A stretch of 64,000 bases of DNA from Syngnathus acus (lineage: Eukaryota > Chordata > Actinopteri > Syngnathiformes > Syngnathidae), in contig NC_051089.1 in the NCBI RefSeq assembly GCF_901709675.1, positions 14,433,976 through 14,497,975 on the forward strand. Direction: 5' to 3'. The notes beneath the pieces were generated by a model. It searched no databases and was not told the origin of the DNA. It saw nothing but the letters and a program-made list of their open reading frames with translations. Shown one piece after another: positions 38,541-48,785 of this stretch. Both the position numbers and the translations under genes were made by a program. Position 1 is the stretch's first letter; every line of letters begins with the position of its first letter.

Positions 38541-38750
38541 CTAGCACTGCATCAACAATATCCAAAGGCCCACTTTCATGTGCACTTCTGCTGTCCACCA
38601 TAAATCCTTAAGGACAAACCCTATAAACCTCTCCACCCTTGAATATTTAGAGATGCCTGGTTCTTCTCTGGAGTGACATTCTCTGTCTGGAGTGCCGCAA
38701 CCACAAAGACAATCATTTCTCTTCCAGAGGGGATGTGCTCTGTTACGGTT
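38541..38750 (-). other. Candidate terminal exon or random ORF (speculative)
   Basis: A weak acceptor (tatgctcaagctatcag) precedes a minus-strand ORF to a TAG at 38,541-38,543 (NRNRAHPLWKRNDCLCGCGT then PDRECHS...). A second frame is also open (TVTEHIPSGREMIVFVVAAL...), so coding cannot be called. It would join in phase 0 to 38,851-38,948. Confidence 0.15.
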
Positions 38751-38850
38751 CTGATAGCTTGAGCATAGAGACAAGGCGTTAAGAAATAAAAAAATCGGTG
38801 TCATTGTATAATAATTAAAAAAAAAGATTATTGTTCTTCTTCTTCATTAC

Positions 38851-38948
38851 CTGTTTCATAATTTCAAATTGACAAGGCACAAGAGGCAGAATACACGCGT
38901 CACGAGAGTTGTCAGAATCGATTACGTGCATGTTGAATTGAGGAAATA
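38851..38948 (-). other. Candidate coding exon, unknown gene (speculative)
   Basis: Minus strand: acceptor catttttacctcctcag, donor gtaatg, 98 bp, the only open frame reading FPQFNMHVIDSDNSRDACIL PLVPCQFEIMKQ. It contains several CpG sites. I recognise no family. Could instead be a conserved non-coding block. Confidence 0.2.
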
Positions 38949-39100
38949 CTGAGGAGGTAAAAATGCTGCAACTTGGAGACAAAAAAAAAATAAATAAATC
39001 AAAATTCAAACCCAGAACTGTGATGCAATAAATAGTTGCGCATGTGTAATGATGTTTAGATCCATGTGTGTTGCATGCAAGGATGTTAGTTTTGTATGAC

Positions 39101-39514
39101 TTAAAAGGGAAGTCAACAGCAACATTTTCTTTACAATAATATGTTCTATGTGACCCACTCGTCTAAATGTAGTCTTCTCATTCATATTATATCGTTTGCG
39201 GAATATGAATTGAGAAGCAAAATCCATCCGTTTTCATCCAACTCAGGGGGACGGCCATTTTGCTACTTGCTCATCAGTTTTCTGAAGCTGAGCCGTGATT
39301 GGTTGTGACCCAAGGCCTGGCAACTGTGATGTCATTTTCAGTTGACAACAAGTAGCAAAATGGCCGCCTTTTGAGATGGATAAAAACTGGTGGATTTTAC
39401 CTATTTAACTCATATTCCACAAACGAAACATGAATCAAAACACCGTGTGTTGACTAATTGGCCTACACAGAACATACCACAAAAACAAAGTTTGTGGTTC
39501 ACTCCCCCCTATAA
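39101..39514. mobile_element. Long fold-back (palindromic) DNA element
   Basis: The left arm (AAGTCAACAGCAAC, AATATGTTCTATGTG, GGAATATGAATTGAG, CGGCCATTTTGCTACTTG) is repeated as its reverse complement in the right arm (CAAGTAGCAAAATGGCCG, CTCATATTCCACAAACG, CACAGAACATACC, GTGGTTCACTCCC). About 410 bp in all, mutated but alignable along the whole length. No ORF. A common non-autonomous teleost repeat. Confidence 0.75.
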
Positions 39515-40789
39515 TGGTGTACTGTTTCCTATTGTGACCAAAATACTGTGAGGGCTCAATAAAGGCTCCCATTTATATGAGAGCAAATACGTAATTCATC
39601 CGACACAAGACTGTGAAGTGATTTTTTAATGAACTGGTTATGATTTATAGTCTATATATTGAGAGTGAATAATGCAAGTAGTACATGAATATTGAATTGG
39701 AAAATGTACAAAAAGATAAGGAATATACTGCATAATGTTGGAAGCACACGAGCATAGTGGCTGTAAAAGATGACCTAGATTTTGACAGCCGTTCAAATTC
39801 CATACTGCAAATACAATGATTTTCTTGTCCTCATTAACTGTCTTTTGCATTTCTTGCTTATTTCTCTTCAACACGCATAAGTGTAGCAGGCTGTAAAGAG
39901 TTGATCAGCAGGTGGTTTGGCAGGCAATATTAATATCCTGCTCCACTAAGCGTGTGGTTTCCATTGACAAATGTGCTTGCAGCCTGCAACGACCTGCTGT
40001 TTTGGAATTCTGGCCCGTTGTGATATTAACCTTGTAAGACTGACATCGGTTTTCACAGAGTTTGGGAGTTTAGAATGTACTTGTTGGTGTCATGTGGCGC
40101 AATTTCCCCACTTTGGACTGTCAGTTGCGACTCCAGAACGAAAATCACTTCAGAAGTGACTCGTGTAATCTTAGTTCACTGCTTTGGTGCACTGGTGAGA
40201 CATGAAATAGCATTTAATTTTTTGTCTCAACAGGCTATTGTTACACAAATAAATTAACACTAAAGCACACTCCATAATAATAGTTGTAGTCTGTATTGCT
40301 TAAATCATTCCACATTAGCATGTGTAGTTCAGTACTTTATGATTTGTTTGAACTGTATTGCACAAAGACGACAATGGCAAAAGGAATCTTGCTTAAATGA
40401 TAATAATTACAGAAAAAAAACCCGAATGCAGTCCCTATTTAAGTCTAGTTTTGAAAAAGTCACAAAGTTCCATATCTAATTACTGAAGTTTTTGTCAACC
40501 TAACTTTCAAATGAGACAATATGGCAAATACAAGTCACAGAACAACAAACAAACACCAAATAAAAGGCATTCTGGCGGAATGCAGCTCTGACTCTCCTAT
40601 TTTAGCACAAAGATACAGAAAAGATCAAACAGTGTCGAGATTATTAGGACCCGAAGTATCTCTGCTAACAACCACACCATAAATAATTTAAAGCTTTTAT
40701 CTGTCGGCAGCTTCACCAAGATTGCAAAACAAGTTGGCTGGGATTTGTTTGTCTCTGAAACACGAGTGTTTACATGCACTGACAGAAAC

Positions 40790-41431
40790 TCAGGCGAGCA
40801 AGTGCTCCTCCGGCCGTCATGACTACATTCTACCGTGGCACCATTGAGAGAGTCCTCTCCAGTTGTATCGCTGTTTGGGGTGGTAGCTGCACTGAATACA
40901 ACATGAAGGCCCTGCAGCGCATCGTGAACACGGCTGGTAAGATTATTGGTGCTTCACTCCCCTCCCTGAAGGACATTTACACCTCCCGTCTCAACCGCAA
41001 GGCGACCGCGATTGTGAGTGATGTGAGTCACCCCGCTCACTCTTTGTTTGATCTTCTGCCCTCTGGGAAGAGGTCCAGGAGCCTGCGCTCTCGCACCACC
41101 AGACTCACCAACAGCTTCATACTCCAGGCTGTTAGGATCCTGAACTCTCTCCCCCCCTTCTGCGCTACGTCCTGTACTTTTGCGCTTTATTCTGACACTT
41201 GCTCCATTTTTGCTCCTCTTGTTTATTATGTTATTTGTTTTATTTATTATTTATTCATCACTCTTATTATTCATTGTTTGTGCTTTCTGTTTTTATTTTT
41301 TGTGTTGTTTACTTGTATGTATATTGTGTGCTATGTCTTGTCACCGTGGGATAGTGGGAACGTAATTTCGATTTCTTTGTGTCTTGGCATGTGAAGAAAT
41401 TGACAATAAAGCAGACTTTGACTTTGACAAA
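40790..41431 (+). mobile_element. L2-like LINE 3' end with reverse transcriptase C-terminus
   Basis: The plus-strand reading from 40,819 gives MTTFYRGTIERVLSSCIAVW, ALQRIVNTAGKIIGASLPSL, HSLFDLLPSGKRSRSLRSRT and SFILQAVRILNSLPP, the conserved tail of L2/Maui-type LINE reverse transcriptases. A 3' UTR follows, ending AATAAAGCAGACTTTGACTT with short TTGACT repeats. 5'-truncated; the fragment's frame is intact, so it is younger than the LINE remnant at 34,776. Confidence 0.85.
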
Positions 41432-42979
41432 ACGAGTATGAGGAAAATTGAAAGGGGGTGGGGGTCCCTCTGTGCTCTTAAAGCTAGAAACACTTTTGGC
41501 TGTGGTGTACCTGTCACTTTGCGAGGAATTCATTAATTACTGATGCTGCCAGAACGCACCGGATGATTAGCAGAGGTTGCTCAGTGATCACATCTTTTGC
41601 AGCTTTACAACGCTGCACTCCAAACATGAAAAGCCAAGCGTTTGAGAGATAAAGGCTGGGTTGAAAAGAGAGAGCACTAATCTAATTAAGATCTTGAACA
41701 CTCAATTAGCCTTGAGCAGGAGAAACAAATGGCAAATAAATTATTTAATTACAACAACCAGCTTAACTGCTGCAAGAAGGAGCACTGTGCGTGTATGTGT
41801 GTGGAGGAATTTGGAAGACGGATTGGAGGGGCAGGAGTTCAGTGATGAGTGTGCCTGCACTGAGCCTTGACTGTGTTTATGAGCGTGAAAGTGCACGAGT
41901 GCAATGGAGCAGCAGCCTGGGTTTATCCATCCGCAAGGCCCCCACATGGTCAGGCCCAGAATCAAATAATTTTTTCTCATGAGAGCCATGTTCTGAATGA
42001 GGTCATCATTTATTTTTTTTTCTTAGAAGGAAAATAGTGGTTTACGATGTCTCACCAAAAGGCAGGCAGACAGACACTCGGGTTTCTATGAGGTTTGACT
42101 TGAGTACGCATTTAGTAATGCGGTGGTGGAGTGGCCTGAGGTTCTCGTGACTGTTTTTTCACTTTCTGTTGTGAGTGTGTCTACAGTGATCACTTCTTCA
42201 TGAGGTCAAAGTCGATTCATGTCCTCAAAAGCTGTTTGAGCCCTTTCTTTCTGGGAAATCATTATTTGTCTACATTAGTAATACAACTTTTACATATTAG
42301 TAGAACAAGTATGTCATTAAATGATAGCCTACTAGTTCTACTAACATAGATTGTCCAAGTTGTCCTACTAGAGTGCAGAAATGTCATCCAGTAGTGAAAA
42401 ACCCTACCGATGCAATTATTCGACTAGAGCACTCAATTGTAAGCCAAAGAGCATAGACCTTGAGATGCCTGTTAAGAACATTGAAAAAAATGCTCTAACA
42501 GCTTTCTCTAACCCGTGATAAGCACAGCAAGCTACAGTCACCAAAGTAGGGGCACTTAAAAAGTCTCCTGGTGTTATTATTGTACTTTCAATTGTCTGCA
42601 TGAAAGCAACTGTTTCATTTTCCTGTGATCAATTTCCACATGAATAAGCCCAGATCCATGAGGCTTTAGTTTATATTTGCTCAAAGTGTCCAAATCAAGA
42701 CTGAATAGATAAGTAAATGCTGCCCTCTAGCGGAAAAGATAGTTTGCACATCTGAATAGTCCCAGCACACCCATAATCCCAATGTGGACAGACACAATAG
42801 AAAATACCAGTTCCCAAGGCGTACAGTGTTATATTTTGGTTTTACTTTTGCTGTAAGTGCTGACTCGTGTTTCACAACAGTCTGTTATTTTCATTTTTCA
42901 GGTTATTTGCTAATTCTAGTTCTTGTCATAGAAAATGCCAGTTTTGTCATTATTGTTTTAATATTTTCTCATAGTAGTT
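41432..42979. other. Intergenic; one AT-rich block
   Basis: The segment 41,660-41,770 ('cactaatctaattaagatc', 'actcaattagcc', 'ttatttaattacaac') is rich in TAATTA cores and may be regulatory. The rest shows no gene or repeat. Confidence 0.3.
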
Positions 42980-43097
42980 CCCAGTGGTCATCTGATGTCA
43001 ATTCAACATCAATATGACATCAAACTTCAGTGTTTGATGTCAAACACTGAAGTTTGATGTCATATTGATATTGAATTTACAACAGATGCTCACTGGG
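42980..43097. mobile_element. 118-bp hairpin MITE-like element
   Basis: Starts CCCAGTGGTCATCTG and ends CAGATGCTCACTGGG. The arms are almost perfectly complementary around a centre at TGATGTCA (CATCAAACTTCAGTGTTTGA/TCAAACACTGAAGTTTGATG). Seen directly; family not assigned. Confidence 0.75.
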
Positions 43098-43284
43098 TTT
43101 GTTTGCATTGTCTTCTATAGCCAGAAGCAATGCAATTCTTCCCCATTGTCAGAAGAAGTATTATTATTATATTAATGATAGTAATCTAGTAGATAAAGTA
43201 AAACACTCTTCTGGTGTTGGGTCAAAAATAAAACCGGAGTTGTAAAACAAGGAATTCAAAAAACGTTTTCATGGGTTTAGATCA

Positions 43285-43383
43285 ATTATTATTATTATCA
43301 TTAGTAGTAGTAGTAGAAGTATTGGTAGTAGTAGTAGTAATAGTAGTAATAGTAATATTATTATTACTATTATTATTATTACT
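43285..43383 (+). repeat. Degenerate TTA/GTA trinucleotide repeat
   Basis: About 100 bp of TTA, GTA, ATA triplets; explains the Val/Leu-only ORF here. Confidence 0.95.
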
Positions 43384-44700
43384 GTCAGTTGTCAGACTAC
43401 ACAACATTGTTAGTGTGATGTTTGATCATCATCTTGACTTTGTTGTAAATGGGTTTTGCAGATTTCTTTTCAATATGGTAGTCAACCATTGTTAGACCAT
43501 ATGGATACAACAGAAAAACTGCACATATTTTCTAAACACGTTAAACAAATAGTCACTTGCATTCTAATTCCTCCCACATGCAAGATGGCCAGCAGCTACG
43601 TTTAACACACGATCGCACGCACACCTCTGAGGCATTTGCGTGTCTAATAATGGATGCAACAGGCCAACATTTCCACGAGCATTAGTGCAGATGGCTGCTA
43701 TAATTAGCAAAGCCACAAGCGTATTTGAGAACATTTCCTACAATGCTGATATAGTAAATGCCAAAATGTGTAATCATTGTCATGTTAATTATTATCCATC
43801 AATCAATCAATCCATTTTCTATAGCGCTCCTGCTTGGGGTTATGGGTAAACTGGACCCAATCCAGGCTGATATATGGGTGAGAGGCGCCGTGCACATGGC
43901 CAGAGGGCGCTTGGCTGTAAACTGGTTTATTGAGTGCCGTTCATAACCTTTCATAGTTTAATGTCCGTATGGTTGAAAAACCAGGAGCTTGAGCCACTTG
44001 TAATTTCTTGATCCTATCAGCAATCCAATTCTGGTCCCTCAACCTGACTCAAATGGAGACTCACTGGTTTAAATGACCAAAAATGTCTCCTTCAAGTCCA
44101 GTTGTTAACATGCAATCTTTCAGTGAGCAGTGTAGCGCACACTCATGCAGCCATTTTCAGGTCACAGCACTGTGGATGAGAGGTGGTCAAAAGAACATAG
44201 GTCGGTGCAGAGATTTTCAGGTGTGTCAACAGGCCCACTTGGAGATTTATTTGCACAATTGTGGCAAGGGTGGAATAGCTTTCGCCTTGTGAGTCAGCTT
44301 CAATATTTGTTGTGCAAATGATTTCTAAATATTTCCTTTTGGTCATAGCCAGGGCAAGACATCTTTCTGCAACGAGGTCAAGCAAAGTCACATATGACCT
44401 TTTGAGGCACTACTCATACAGTGACCATTCTGAAAGATAAAACCATAATAATAATGCTCCAGATCAGTGACGTAGCTTTCCAGCAACTTGATCTGTTTCT
44501 ACTTCTTTGCATTTTGCACCTTGAGGGATTTCACCTCATCCACAACCCATGGACGACTTTCTATTTTATTATGACTTCAGGGAGAAAATCCTTATTGCCT
44601 TCTCAGTTTTCAGTTAACTAAAATTGTTAGGCTGTACGAGTGCACCACCGGCAAGCATGTACATTTTTATATTAACAATTCGGTGCATCCATCCTTGGGC
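43384..44700. other. Intergenic; mostly nothing recognised
   Basis: Apart from the repeat tail at 43,796-43,890 no gene or repeat is visible. Confidence 0.4.
43796..43890 (-). mobile_element. Fish repeat 3' tail (minus orientation)
   Basis: 'atcaatccattttctatagc', 'gggttatgggtaaactgg', 'ggctgatatatgggtgagagg' is the complement of the widespread teleost repeat tail also present at 35,410. Confidence 0.6.
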
Positions 44701-44723
44701 TCCTCACTTGACTGCCCTTCCTG

Positions 44724-45068
44724 ATGTGCAAATTCCAGGTCAAAGCCAGAACAGCCGGTTTCAGTATGGCACCGATGACGGTAGATGAAGAAACAAAAGG
44801 AAAGGTGAGGAAGCGGGGAAAGAAAAAGGAACCAGATGAGCCACAAAGTCAAAAAGATGATGGGAAGCCAAGGGAGCAGATTGTGGAAATGGGAACCATG
44901 TTGAAGACATTCACCTCAAATCAGCACCATGTGTCCTCCGGACCCTTATTATCCCATAAACGAACCTATGTGAAGCAACAAAGTGCTTTGGAACCCTGCA
45001 AAAACATTAAGGAGGCCTTGCTTGTCTCGGCCCCAATCCAAGATCAGTCTGCTTCCTCTGGGGACTAA
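44724..45068 (+). other. 114-codon charged ORF, probably not a gene
   Basis: Contains MTVDEETKGKVRKRGKKKEP and is Lys/Glu/Gln-rich. A splice-like 'caaattccag' lies at 44,729-44,739 and 'ggaaaggtgagg' follows. No family, no homologue recognised. Purine-rich DNA readily gives such ORFs. Confidence 0.15.
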
Positions 45069-47070
45069 TGAAAATAAGAGAGCTCCTGGCCTGATGCCCT
45101 GCTGGTGTTGCCTGAGTAACCGACCATTAATGACCAAAAAAAACAGCTTGCAATTAGACAAGAAAAACAAATAAGGCACAGCCCTTATCACCGAGTTGAT
45201 CATCAGAAATTACCTAGATGGAAGGATGGTTTGTAAAGGCCCATTGCTTACTGTATGTAATCGAGAGTAGTACTTCAACTTCAAAATTGTGTATAAACAT
45301 ACTTGTCACATTATCCTTATAATTCTGTTTTTGAAGCAGTTTCCTGACTTCCTTGTCATGCTGGATTGACCTTCCAAACAGCATAAGTGGGCATGACCTC
45401 CATGCTATTTCTTTCCACTTGAGCCCTGCCAAGCAACTACGACATGGCCACAGGCTGGGCATGTGTGACACGACCAGGAAATGTGTGCAGCCATGAATCA
45501 CACACTAAATATATTGTCTGTGAAACTAACAACATTACCAGTGAATTGGAAATTGGAATTCAAAACCAAAAACAGAAAATCAAGCAAGGGTTGGTTTCCT
45601 GTCCCTTTGATTCAGGTTCTTCTTAGAGTGGTTCCATGTACTTAACATGAAGAAGTGGGAATGAAAATGACTTGTAAGGAGTGTTGTGTTCTTCTCCAAA
45701 GTGTTCTTGAGAGCCAAAATGAGACAAAGTACTAATGAAAGAGCAGCACATTTAACATGATGTTAGTGGTGGAAACTGCACAGGTTTAAATCAAGGCCAC
45801 AAGACAAAATAGCACCAATAAGGATTAAAAATAAAGTTAAGTAAAAGCCAGGGAAAGTATTGCATCAAATAGACATTGTGTTGAGTGTCCAGATACGCTC
45901 CAGCTGATGAGTATGTACTGGTGCTGTCAGCAAGCTTGTTTTCAACTATTTGAAATAGTTTACAGAAATCGTTTTGATGTGATTGCATGATAGGAATTTG
46001 TTTGGAATAGCTTTGACCTCAGTTGAAGAAGGAACGTCGTGTATGCGAGCGCTTTGATGAAAATAAACTTTGAGATGAGATGGCGAGCATGCAGGAGACA
46101 AATCAATAAAAACACAAGTTGAAAGAGGAGAAAGTTAGTGCCGCGTGCCAAAGAGCTACTCACTCTCATTCCTGGGTTGATTACATATAAAGTGAAAACA
46201 TATGAAACTATCTTCCCATGGACCTGTGCATGTGTGTGTATGTGTGCATCCCTGCTGGGATAGGATGGACTATGGAAAATGGGTGGATGGAATAGAAATT
46301 TCCACCTGGATTTATTGAAGGACAATTGTTCAAATTAAAACTTCTGGTGAGCAACTTGTCTGTGCGGAGGAACTGGCAATAAAAAATAACCCAAACACAA
46401 ACATAGTTTCTATGTTAGGCACTTTTATTAATTATAGTCTTAATGACTCACAAACACAAATATTTGTATTAACTGCTTTAACATAGTCTTGGTTGAAGCT
46501 TGAGGGACTAAAAGTCCATCCTAAAATCAGGCCAAAGTATAAAAACAGAGTTTAAAAGGGTTAGGCTCACAGGAAAAGACAGGAGTGCTTCAAATAACAC
46601 ATTTTTAGGAGGTTAACTAACCATATCTTAATGGATTTTGTTTGATTCTATTTGAAAATCATCCTATACGGTAAGTAACATCTGAGTTGTGCCTTTCTAC
46701 TTCCAGACCTGCTGAACGTTGCAACTGTCACACTTTAGTACAGTCATTAAAATAATACAAAGCATTGAAAAAGTCAGTGAAAAGGCACAAGAGACTCGCT
46801 CAATCATGAAAAACAAAAAACACTACACCCTCAGGGGACACACGCGGCCGCTTCGGGGGAGGAAGGCGCTGCAGCCGTTGTCCTGGGGAGCTGCCGGAGT
46901 TTTCGATTTCCATTTTCTTATGGACAACTTTTCAATGTTTCTTATATAAGCAGCTCCCAAAGACGAAAGTGTGTCCACCTCCCACACACAGAAGTTAACA
47001 TTTTATTAACTTGGCCTGCCAAGTCTGACCGCTAGAGGGCACTCAGGTTTCAACAAGGAGATGATCAGCC
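45069..47070. other. Intergenic downstream of uaca
   Basis: Holds a repeat-tail fragment at 46,240-46,291 ('tgctgggataggatgg', 'aatgggtggatgg'). No gene recognised. Confidence 0.4.
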
Positions 47071-47411
47071 CAGGGATGAGAATGGCAAGTGTGAAAAAAC
47101 ACTGAAAATTAGCCGGGGGTCTGGGGGGCCCGATCATATATATCATCGGCCCCCCCAGACCCCTGGCTACACGTATCTATATAATTGTTTTTGTTTTTTT
47201 TGCCTTGAGATGTGCCAAAAGATGCTGTCGGCGGGCGGGCGAGTCGCCGAGGCTAACGTTGCGCGGCCAGCTGACCCCCCCGCCCCCCCCCCCCCCCCCA
47301 AATATATATATATAAAAAAAAAAAATCTCAATGGATTTACACGATTCACAAAATTCGATTCGGCGGAAAAATCCCGGAAATCCGCGGATCTGCGGAAAAT
47401 TCTCATCCCTG
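47071..47411. mobile_element. Small inverted-repeat element with internal GC hairpin
   Basis: Begins CAGGGATGAGAAT and ends ATTCTCATCCCTG, exact 13-bp inverted repeats of hAT-like form. Inside, GGGGGTCTGGGGGGCCCGAT (about 47,115) pairs with ATCGGCCCCCCCAGACCCC (about 47,145-47,163) as a strong hairpin, followed by a C run (47,276-47,299) and (TA)n. No clear 8-bp duplication was seen. Confidence 0.65.
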
Positions 47412-47455
47412 GCAGCCACCGCAATAACTACACAGCAAGAGAATCCATTTCTCAT

Positions 47456-47468
47456 ACACACACTCACA

Positions 47469-47499
<31 letters not shown>

Positions 47500-47500
47500 C
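47456..47500 (+). repeat. (CA)n microsatellite
   Basis: Interrupted CA repeat of about 45 bp, seen directly. Confidence 0.95.
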
Positions 47501-48012
47501 GACATGACTCAAATCCAACATTATTCACAACAACGAACCACTATAATTGCCAGATGATACCCTCTACAATAATGGCGAGCCATTTTCAGAGTTAGATGAC
47601 GTCTTTGGTGTTGTTACGCCGGAAAAGCCCTGGTAACAGGCAACCAAATTTGTTTTCAAATATTGTATTTAATGGGTACAAAACCGTGGAAATGTAGGAT
47701 TTCACCACACTTTAACATTGTTAATTGCAAAACTATTAAATTATTTGTACACAACATTATGTCACTGAGGCTTCTCTTCAGCACTGCTGGTCACAGAAAA
47801 AAACAAGCAGATATTGTGAGAAGATGATTCAATCTGTACCTATTATACAATTTGAATATATTTGTACTTGCAATGTTGTACTATGAATCCTTCAAATGTC
47901 AGCTGACAGCACACAGCAAACAATCTATCTGAGGCCTAAGTATGGGAATGTGGAAGTGATCAGTGTGTTTGTGGCGTTAACAGTAAAATCGATAAAATGA
48001 CATCACTTTTAG

Positions 48013-48563
48013 TTTATTTTCATGGAGGCCATCTTTAACTAGTCCTGTACACTATTGTACACTACTATAAAGCGGGCTATGCTCGTAAAAAGAATCAGGC
48101 TAAATTTCAAGACTTTGGGGAGGGGGGGGAGTAAAAGTCCAATTGACTGACAAACAATGGTCAAGATAACAATGGGCAGGGCCACAATCCCAAATCTGTT
48201 CAACATTTCAATGGCACCGATATTGTCCAGCAGTAGAAACTAATAGAGAAGCAATTGCTTGTTTTTACCACAACAGAACGACTGGAAGAGGACTGCAACC
48301 ATGATTATCAAATACGCCAAGTTAGCCTAGCTTCCAGTTTTTTCTACTGTTAGTTTCTAATTTCTAGAAGCCCTGTGGCAACATGCCGTCTCCAATGTCA
48401 GCCTTGGTACTAAAACGGTATCCTGGATTTGGCGCTGAGACTTGAGATTTTCGGTCGTGATATTGTTGTACTGGTTATCTCCTGAATAACACAATATGTA
48501 AGCACACCCTTTTGCCCTCTGATGAATCACAATCCGGTTACTTGGAAGCCAATGTGCCAATAG
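48013..48563 (-). other. uaca: uaca 3' UTR with candidate poly(A) signal
   Basis: Sequence after the stop codon. The first AATAAA on the minus strand downstream of the stop is at 48,013-48,018 (TTTATT on plus), giving a 3' UTR of about 0.57 kb if used. No other canonical signal was seen between it and the stop. Transcript evidence would decide. Confidence 0.4.
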
Positions 48564-48785
48564 CTATACTGACATGAAATGGGATTCAATAACAGTCCAT
48601 TGAAGAGCTATCATCTGTGTGAATAATGCAGTGTGAAGCATGGCGGGTGTCGTGGAAGTGTGAGAATGGTGAATTTGAGTCTGCGGGCGGGAGCATAACA
48701 TTACGCTGAAGAAAGCTTTAACACACAACTCTGTCTCATGCTGGATCTGTAGCAAGGCAGCTTGGACGTCCTCGTCCATGTGGCC
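48564..48785 (-). CDS. uaca: uaca terminal coding exon, apparently frame-shifted tail
   Basis: Acceptor ttatctttgtag. It reads GHMDEDVQAALLQIQ, conserved, then HETELCVKAFFSVMLCSRPQ and about 40 further residues to a TAG at 48,564-48,566. Mammalian UACA ends shortly after ALLQIIQ with MRQGLVC (from memory). Here the bases ATGAGACAG (Met-Arg-Gln) are present but one base out of frame. The extra tail is Ser/Thr/His/Cys-rich with no heptads, so it looks like former 3' UTR. Either a real lineage-specific extension, a sequence error, or an alternative donor inside the exon. Confidence 0.82.
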   Translation of the reverse strand, partial: GHMDEDVQAALLQIQHETELCVKAFFSVMLCSRPQTQIHHSHTSTTPAMLHTALFTQMIALQWTVIESHFMSV

